From contig NZ_JACCBT010000001.1 of NCBI RefSeq assembly GCF_013409045.1, forward strand, positions 3,782,001 through 3,846,000: a DNA stretch of 64,000 bases, given 5' to 3'. The stretch is from Actinomadura citrea. Lineage in GTDB: Bacteria > Actinomycetota > Actinomycetes > Streptosporangiales > Streptosporangiaceae. The position numbers and the translations under genes were made by a program. The notes under the pieces are model-generated. The model saw only the letters and a list, made by a program, of their open reading frames with translations, was not told the origin of the DNA and made no database searches. Positions 59,482 through 64,000 of this stretch are shown here, one piece after another (position 1 is the first letter of the stretch; the number at the start of each line of letters is the position of its first letter).

Positions 59482-60264
59482 ATGCCTGAGACGACGCGCG
59501 CCGATCACGGTGCCAACCAGCTCGCCACCCTTCTCGGTCTCGCTCGTTGGCAGCTGCGCCTCGGCCTGGAACACGGGCTGCTCCCGAAACCCGACCTTGA
59601 GGGGGACCGGTGGTCCGCCGCCCTCGCCGAGGGGGCCGTCGGCCGCCGCGAGGAGATCGTCGCCCGGTTCGGCGACGAGCCCCCGATCGGCTCGGCGAGG
59701 GCCGCCGCCCGGCTGGCGTCCCGGGTGGGCCTCGACGTCGAGCGCGGGGACGTCGAGGTCCTGGTGACCCGAGGCGACCTCGACGTCATCAGTACCTTCC
59801 GCGGATTTCCCGTCTACCTGCTTCACGACCTGGACCGGCTCGATCCCGACTCCGTGCGCCGAGTGGTCACCGCCAGGAAGGGCCCGCTCACCGACACCGT
59901 CGACGCCGGCGGAGCGGCGACCATCCTCGGCTGGCCCCGCAAGACCTTCGACCGGATCGCGAGCGAACGCGGCCTGGCAACGGACAGGCTCGGCCGCTAC
60001 GCACTCTCCGACGTCCAGGCACTGAGCTCGGACGAGCACCTGACCCGTCAGGTGGGGGAGGAACAACGGACCATGGTCCTCGCCCGAACGCGCCGGTCCG
60101 AGACCCGCGCCGAAGACGTGGTCCGCGCCTGGATCCTGCGGTGCTCTGCCTTTCTGGACCGCGACGCCGGCGAGCCCCCGGACACCGCCCCTTTGGGGCG
60201 AGCGTTGAGAAGCCTCACAATGATCAGGGCCGATCGAGCGAGGCAAGAAACCCTGACCCCCTAG
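59482..60264 (+). CDS. Hypothetical helical protein with two helix-turn-helix-like segments
   Basis: 260 residues, rich in Leu, Arg and Asp. It begins NQLATLLGLARWQLRLGLEHG, a pattern like a MerR or similar helix-turn-helix; a second comparable segment is AATILGWPRKTFDRIASERG (about 155-174). The tail has LARTRRSETRAEDVVRAWIL. Such proteins with two imperfect DNA-binding motifs are common in actinomycetes, but I know no assigned function. The ATG at 59482 is preceded by AAGAAAGG. Confidence 0.7.
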   Translation: MPETTRADHGANQLATLLGLARWQLRLGLEHGLLPKPDLEGDRWSAALAEGAVGRREEIVARFGDEPPIGSARAAARLASRVGLDVERGDVEVLVTRGDLDVISTFRGFPVYLLHDLDRLDPDSVRRVVTARKGPLTDTVDAGGAATILGWPRKTFDRIASERGLATDRLGRYALSDVQALSSDEHLTRQVGEEQRTMVLARTRRSETRAEDVVRAWILRCSAFLDRDAGEPPDTAPLGRALRSLTMIRADRARQETLTP

Positions 60265-60417
60265 CGCGGCCGGCCCGCCCGCGAGGTCCCGCGAGAGCAC
60301 GCCCGGACGGGCTGCACAAGAAGCAGTGACGACCTGGGAAGGCATGGAGTCGCCGCTCGGTGCGTTCGCCCGGGGAGATCTCAGCATCAGGGCGTTGACG
60401 TGCGGCGCGGGTGTCGT

Positions 60418-61677
60418 CTAACCGCGTCGGGAGGTCGAGCGGCGGCGGCTCGGCGGCTTCCGGGTGCCCTTGTGCCGGTCCAGGACCTTCATCAGTCGGT
60501 CACGGGCTTCCGTACGGGACATCGCCGGAAGGTGGGAAGGAAAGTTGGACGCCACGGCGGGAGGCGCCTCGACCAGGCCCTCGTCGTCGATCGTGGCCTG
60601 GTCGCCCGTCCAGTGACCGAGCAGGACCGCGAACACGGCGTCCGGGTGGTGTGTGAGAAGCGCCGTGATCCGTTCGGCCTCCTGGGCGCAGTCGGCCACC
60701 AGAAGGAGACGACGCCCCTGAGAGACGCCGCTCTTCTCCCGGATGGCGAGCTCCGTCTCCAGGTAGGCGAGGGCCGCGTCGAGGTTCCCCGGGATGAAGA
60801 GCCCGGCCGTGTCGTCGTCGAGAAGTTCGTCCTCGGCCAGACCGAAGAGGGTGATGGCGTCGGGCCGTGGGACGACGACCAGCGAGTCGTCACCGTGCGC
60901 GTCGAGCGCGGTCAGTGCCAGTACCCGCGCGGTGGACGTGGCGCCCGGGCCCTTGAGGCCTGCGGCCGGTGTGGCGAACGGGTTGAGCATGGGGCGGTAG
61001 GTGAAGTGCGCGGCCTGAGGGTTTTGGGCGTTGGGTGCTGGACCGGGGGACAGGCCGGCGATGGCGGCGGTGTAGATGCGATGCCGGAACGGATAGCACA
61101 TCGCCGCTGCGGCGGGGAGCAGTAGGCCGAGGAGCAGGACCGGCTGCAGCGAGGAAGGACGTGAATCGATCTCGTCGGCCTGGTCGCGTGCTTGTACAGG
61201 GGCGGCGGGTGCGGAGGTGCGCTTGGAAGTGCTCTGGGAGGGCTTGGAAGTGCGCTGGGAGGGGCTGGGAGAAGGGGATGCGCCTCTCGGACGGCCTGGC
61301 GGGGCGGCATTGGGTGCCGGGTCCTCGAGCGGGCGCGGCGATGGCGCATTGTGTTCCTTCTTGGGTTTGCGGTCGTACCGGTGGCCCCAGCGGGGAAAAT
61401 CTCCTCCGTGTCCCGAACGTCTCCGAGACCTCTCGTACATCGCCACCCATGCCTCCTTGCATTTATGTGCGGTGTACCGGTCGCCGGCGGCGTGGCGACA
61501 GACAGGGGGGACGGGCCTGTGCGGTTCCGGCTCGGTTCCGGCGGCGGCGTCGGACGGAGCCGCCGCACCGATGCTGATGGCGCCGGCCATGGCGGTACAG
61601 CCCAGGAAGCCGCAGGTGCAGCGGAGCCATTCGCCGAAGGCGACGGCGAGTCTGGGATGTGCCAGGAAACGGTTCAT
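60418..61677 (-). CDS. Hypothetical single-pass membrane protein
   Basis: 419 residues. A hydrophobic N-terminus (CTCGFLGCTAMAGAISIGAA, about 19-38) could be a signal or first membrane segment. A Pro/Ser/Lys-rich linker (about 100-165, with SPSPSQRTSKPSQSTSKRT) precedes a clear membrane helix (PVLLLGLLLPAAAAMCYPF, about 182-200). The soluble domain (about 240-400) has RVLALTALDAHGDDSLVVV and RRLLLVADCAQEAERITALL. The last residues are basic (PPSRRRSTSRRG). It resembles actinobacterial membrane-anchored proteins of unknown role. Confidence 0.65.
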   Translation of the reverse strand: MNRFLAHPRLAVAFGEWLRCTCGFLGCTAMAGAISIGAAAPSDAAAGTEPEPHRPVPPVCRHAAGDRYTAHKCKEAWVAMYERSRRRSGHGGDFPRWGHRYDRKPKKEHNAPSPRPLEDPAPNAAPPGRPRGASPSPSPSQRTSKPSQSTSKRTSAPAAPVQARDQADEIDSRPSSLQPVLLLGLLLPAAAAMCYPFRHRIYTAAIAGLSPGPAPNAQNPQAAHFTYRPMLNPFATPAAGLKGPGATSTARVLALTALDAHGDDSLVVVPRPDAITLFGLAEDELLDDDTAGLFIPGNLDAALAYLETELAIREKSGVSQGRRLLLVADCAQEAERITALLTHHPDAVFAVLLGHWTGDQATIDDEGLVEAPPAVASNFPSHLPAMSRTEARDRLMKVLDRHKGTRKPPSRRRSTSRRG

Positions 61678-62108
61678 CTTCGCCCCGGGGGATCGCGTCG
61701 GTCACCGTGTGAATGCCGATCGTAGCCACTTTGGCTACGGAGCGTTGAACATTACCCACAGTCCGCTCAGATGATCAGGTGAGGCCGATGCCGCCGCATC
61801 CGCGACTGATATGTAGGGCATTTTCCGGATCATCCTAAATATCGCTGCCTGCCCCTCCGGCTGCCCGTTGGGCCGCCAGAGTGCTGAATTCCCGCGCATT
61901 CAAAGGGGTGCGCGATGAGGGGGACGGTGATAAGGCCTCCACAAGCAACGACACCTGCATGATCAGCACATGATCGGACTTCTTGAGGAGCCCTCCGAAG
62001 TGGCATGCTCGGGTGACGGCACGGCCCCAAAACTGTCACTCGCTGTCACTGCGGCCCTCGCCCCGACTCTCCCGGGTGTTCAACTCTGCCAACCTGACCA
62101 GGAAGGCG
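61678..62108. other. 431-bp region without a recognised gene
   Basis: Upstream of the membrane-protein gene. It holds the inverted repeat at 61721-61739 and, beyond that, no identifiable coding sequence, RNA gene or repeat. Base use becomes noticeably less GC-extreme around 61740-62000. Confidence 0.45.
61721..61739. promoter_or_regulatory. Inverted repeat, possible operator upstream of the membrane-protein gene
   Basis: CGTAGCC-N5-GGCTACG, perfect 7-bp arms. On the minus strand its left part runs into a TACGAT hexamer (a -10 candidate) about 40 bp before the start at 61677. Confidence 0.5.
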
Positions 62109-62129
62109 AGTGGCCGCCGATCCGGCCGA

Positions 62130-62398
62130 AGATCGAGAACAACGCGCTGATCGTGCTGCCGGGCGCGCGGGTCGCCGACGCGGTGTCGGCGGGGGCGTGG
62201 GGCGCCTTCCTGCACCAGGGGCAGATCTGCATGACCTCCGGGCGGCACCTGGTGCACGAGAGCCTGCACGCCGAGTACGTGGCGGCGCTGGCAGACAGGG
62301 CCGACAAGCTCCCGGTCGGCGACCCGGCCGCCGGGCCAGTCGCCCTCGGCCTCATCATCGACGCCGGTCGTGAATTTCGCCCGCTCGCCAGACGCTGA
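62130..62398 (+). pseudogene. Aldehyde dehydrogenase remnant (vanillin/benzaldehyde dehydrogenase type)
   Basis: About 80 residues resembling the middle of an aldehyde dehydrogenase: NNALIVLPGARVADAVSAGA, then GQICMTSGRHLVHES with the catalytic Cys, and LPVGDPAAGPVALGLIIDAG. The first half (cofactor domain) and the last third are missing on either side, and the frame ends at a TGA soon after the similarity stops. No ribosome-binding site precedes it. It is best read as a decayed fragment in a gene-poor stretch. Confidence 0.8.
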
Positions 62399-62399
62399 A

Positions 62400-62986
62400 C
62401 CGGTGGCAAGGTCAGGCTTGTCTGGATCGACTTGGTGCCGCTCTTTGATCGATCTGCTCTACCGCGGTGATCGCAGCGCTGAACGCGCCAGCATGGGTCA
62501 GCTCGCGCCCGGCCGCTGGAGCGCAGCACGCAGAGGCCCTCCCACAGCCCGATCGGGCCGTATCGCCACCGTGGCGTCCTCTGCCCGCCGCGCCGTATGC
62601 GGGAGTCGGTCGGGAGTTGGCCAGAGTCTCTCTGGGCTCGGTGACGACACAGTGGCCATGAGCCGGTACCAGCCGGTGAAGACCGGGCCATGACCTGTTG
62701 GTCTCGGCGCGGTCGATCTCTGTTGTGGAGCCTGGGCCTTCGCGGCGGTGCGTTGTCAGTGGTCCCGGCCGCCCTGGAGCGGGACGGCCGGGGGTTCTGA
62801 GGCGCGGCGTGGGCGTTGCAGTGCTGCCAGTTGTCGTGTCGATGAGACGGATTCCTGGTCGGGAGCCGTGGTCCTTTCTCGGTGGCCAAGGCGGTGGCTA
62901 AGGCGGTGGCGAGTGGGCGGTGGCTTGTTGGAGGCGGGCGGGACGGCCGTCGGGCCGCTGCGGTGCTTGGGCCTTGGGGCGCGGTG
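62400..62986. other. 587-bp region without a recognised gene
   Basis: Short frames only, on all strands; none has recognisable similarity. It lies between the aldehyde dehydrogenase remnant and the Cys-family paralogue 2 and is probably eroded coding DNA. No inverted repeats marking an insertion sequence were found. Confidence 0.45.
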
Positions 62987-63946
62987 CTAGGCGGCCGTGG
63001 GGAGGGGGTGGGATGCGGGGGCGTCTTGGGCGTCGTGCAGGCCCAACGGGAGGGTGTCGCCCCAGAGCCAGTGATTGATCGTGCCTTCGAAGTGGGCGGG
63101 CGGGCCGACGGCGATGAGGCGGGCGGTCAGCGGGGAGAGGTGGACTTGGAAGGGCGACGGCGGGGTGAGGGGGACTCGGCGGGTGGTGCCCCAGAAGTCG
63201 TTGAAGTCGTTCTGGGTCAGGTCGAGGGCGTCGGGGATCGCGCGGTCGCTGACGGCCGGGCCGGTGGCCAGCCAGGACCAGTGGTCGGTCAGGAGGCGGC
63301 GGGCGGTGGTGCGCAGGACGTTGAGGGCGGTGAGGTCGTGCGGGCAGGCGACCTCGGTGATCTGGAGTTCGGGCAGGCCGAAGCGGCGGAGGCCGCGGGT
63401 GCGCAGCCGGAGGCAGGCGCAGCCGTTGACGCCTTCCGGATCGACACCCGGGTCGGCGGCGGTGCAGCGGCCGTTGGCACGGAACGGCGGCAGGACGTCG
63501 CCCAGCCATCGGTCGGCCAGGACGAATCGCGTCCTCTCCCGGGTGGACGGGGTCAGGACGTGGCCCGTGACCAGGTCGGCGGCTATCCCTCCGGTGGCCT
63601 CGGCGAGGGCGTACGCGGCGGCGCGGGCCACCTGGACCGCTCGGGGCTGGTCGGTGATCGGGGCGAACGCGGTGACGACGGCGAACTGCTCGGCCTCGTT
63701 GAAGGCGCGTGCGAGCTGCCGGTCCTCCGGTCGGGCGGCCGTGATCTGCCCTGGGTCCCAGCGAAGGCAGGTGAGGTCTTCGCGGGCGACCTGGAGCTGG
63801 CGTGTGCCCAGGCGTCCGGCGATGTGGGCGAGGTAGGGGCCGTCCACGGTTCTGAGAAGGGCGGCGGGGCCCTCCGGGATGTTGGTGGCGGCCACGGCGA
63901 ACCGTGAGGTGGTGGTGGACGGGACCGGGAATGTGATCGTGGCCAT
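62987..63946 (-). CDS. Unrecognised family with RC/CACxxL/ACPHDL motifs (paralogue 2)
   Basis: 319 residues. It shares with the gene at 53263-54177 the blocks DRWLGDVLPPFRANGRC, GCACLRLRTRGLRRFGLP, ELQITEVACPHDLTALNVLR and the terminal FEGTINHWLWGDTLP, in the same order and spacing. Outside these the two diverge. The ATG at 63946 follows GAGGAGGAG. The conserved Cys/His set suggests a metal site; function is not known. It is the last gene before the right edge. Confidence 0.75.
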   Translation of the reverse strand: MATITFPVPSTTTSRFAVAATNIPEGPAALLRTVDGPYLAHIAGRLGTRQLQVAREDLTCLRWDPGQITAARPEDRQLARAFNEAEQFAVVTAFAPITDQPRAVQVARAAAYALAEATGGIAADLVTGHVLTPSTRERTRFVLADRWLGDVLPPFRANGRCTAADPGVDPEGVNGCACLRLRTRGLRRFGLPELQITEVACPHDLTALNVLRTTARRLLTDHWSWLATGPAVSDRAIPDALDLTQNDFNDFWGTTRRVPLTPPSPFQVHLSPLTARLIAVGPPAHFEGTINHWLWGDTLPLGLHDAQDAPASHPLPTAA

Positions 63947-64000
63947 GGGACTCCTCCTCGGCTGTCGGGACGCGCCCAGCATGCGCGGCGGTCCGGGCGA

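Noticed and set aside
61678..62986. Possible insertion sequence or transposase remnant
   Set aside because: No transposase-like motif (DDE, HUH) in any frame and no terminal inverted or target-site repeats found by eye.

Overview
The window is very GC-rich, densely packed chromosomal DNA with many GTG and TTG starts, stop/start overlaps of the ATGA or GTGA type, several apparently leaderless transcripts, F420-type oxidoreductases, a DUF5753-type XRE regulator and an actinobacterial LexA box. It reads as a high-GC actinomycete, plausibly a Thermomonosporaceae/Streptosporangiales relative such as Actinomadura. The genus is an inference; no rRNA or other species marker is present.

Layout. 1-5.8 kb: glycerol utilisation. 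glpF-glpK-glpD run on the minus strand and diverge from an IclR regulator followed by a second glycerol kinase; two copies of a TGCCGACA-type operator lie between them. 5.8-11 kb: acyl-CoA metabolism (two acyl-CoA dehydrogenases, an enoyl-CoA hydratase, a CaiB/BaiF CoA-transferase and a GntR regulator). 11-15.3 kb: an XRE/MmyB regulator with an aldo-keto reductase and a quinone oxidoreductase, then a peroxiredoxin-like gene divergent from a TetR gene with a complex operator. 15.3-20.6 kb: a cluster with the same order and orientation as Mycobacterium tuberculosis Rv3548c-Rv3553 (ipdC, ipdB, ipdA, echA20 and two SDRs), which degrades steroid C/D rings, with a KstR2-like operator at its divergent promoter.

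20.6-31.7 kb: a Ser/Thr kinase with an apparent C-terminal transglycosylase-like domain, HrpA helicase, a small zinc ribbon, proline iminopeptidase, a coiled-coil/proline-rich protein, small hypotheticals and a lone ABC ATPase. 31.7-36.5 kb: a tight four-gene operon encoding a Cas4/RecB-like Fe-S nuclease, an SF1B Upf1/Dna2-like helicase and two uncharacterised proteins. It looks like a split Dna2, with a leaderless promoter resembling the LexA-independent (PafBC/RecA-NDp) DNA-damage motif. This is the best candidate for an undescribed system.

36.5-50.4 kb: mixed housekeeping and accessory genes (methyltransferase, VOC protein, 3-hydroxyisobutyrate dehydrogenase-like protein, degenerate APH-fold protein, F420 proteins, an HPF-like protein, an ABC-2 exporter divergent from a two-component system, an LLM oxidoreductase with a TetR/zinc-finger protein, DUF4291 and an alpha/beta hydrolase). 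50.5-64 kb: a LexA-box small gene, isolated bioB, a double NTP-pyrophosphohydrolase, a P450, citrate synthase, a soluble Ser/Thr kinase, an aldo-keto reductase and hypotheticals. Two paralogues of an unrecognised Cys-containing family stand about 10 kb apart. The stretch 61.7-63 kb is gene-poor and carries an aldehyde dehydrogenase remnant. No tRNA, rRNA, CRISPR array, transposase or prophage was seen.
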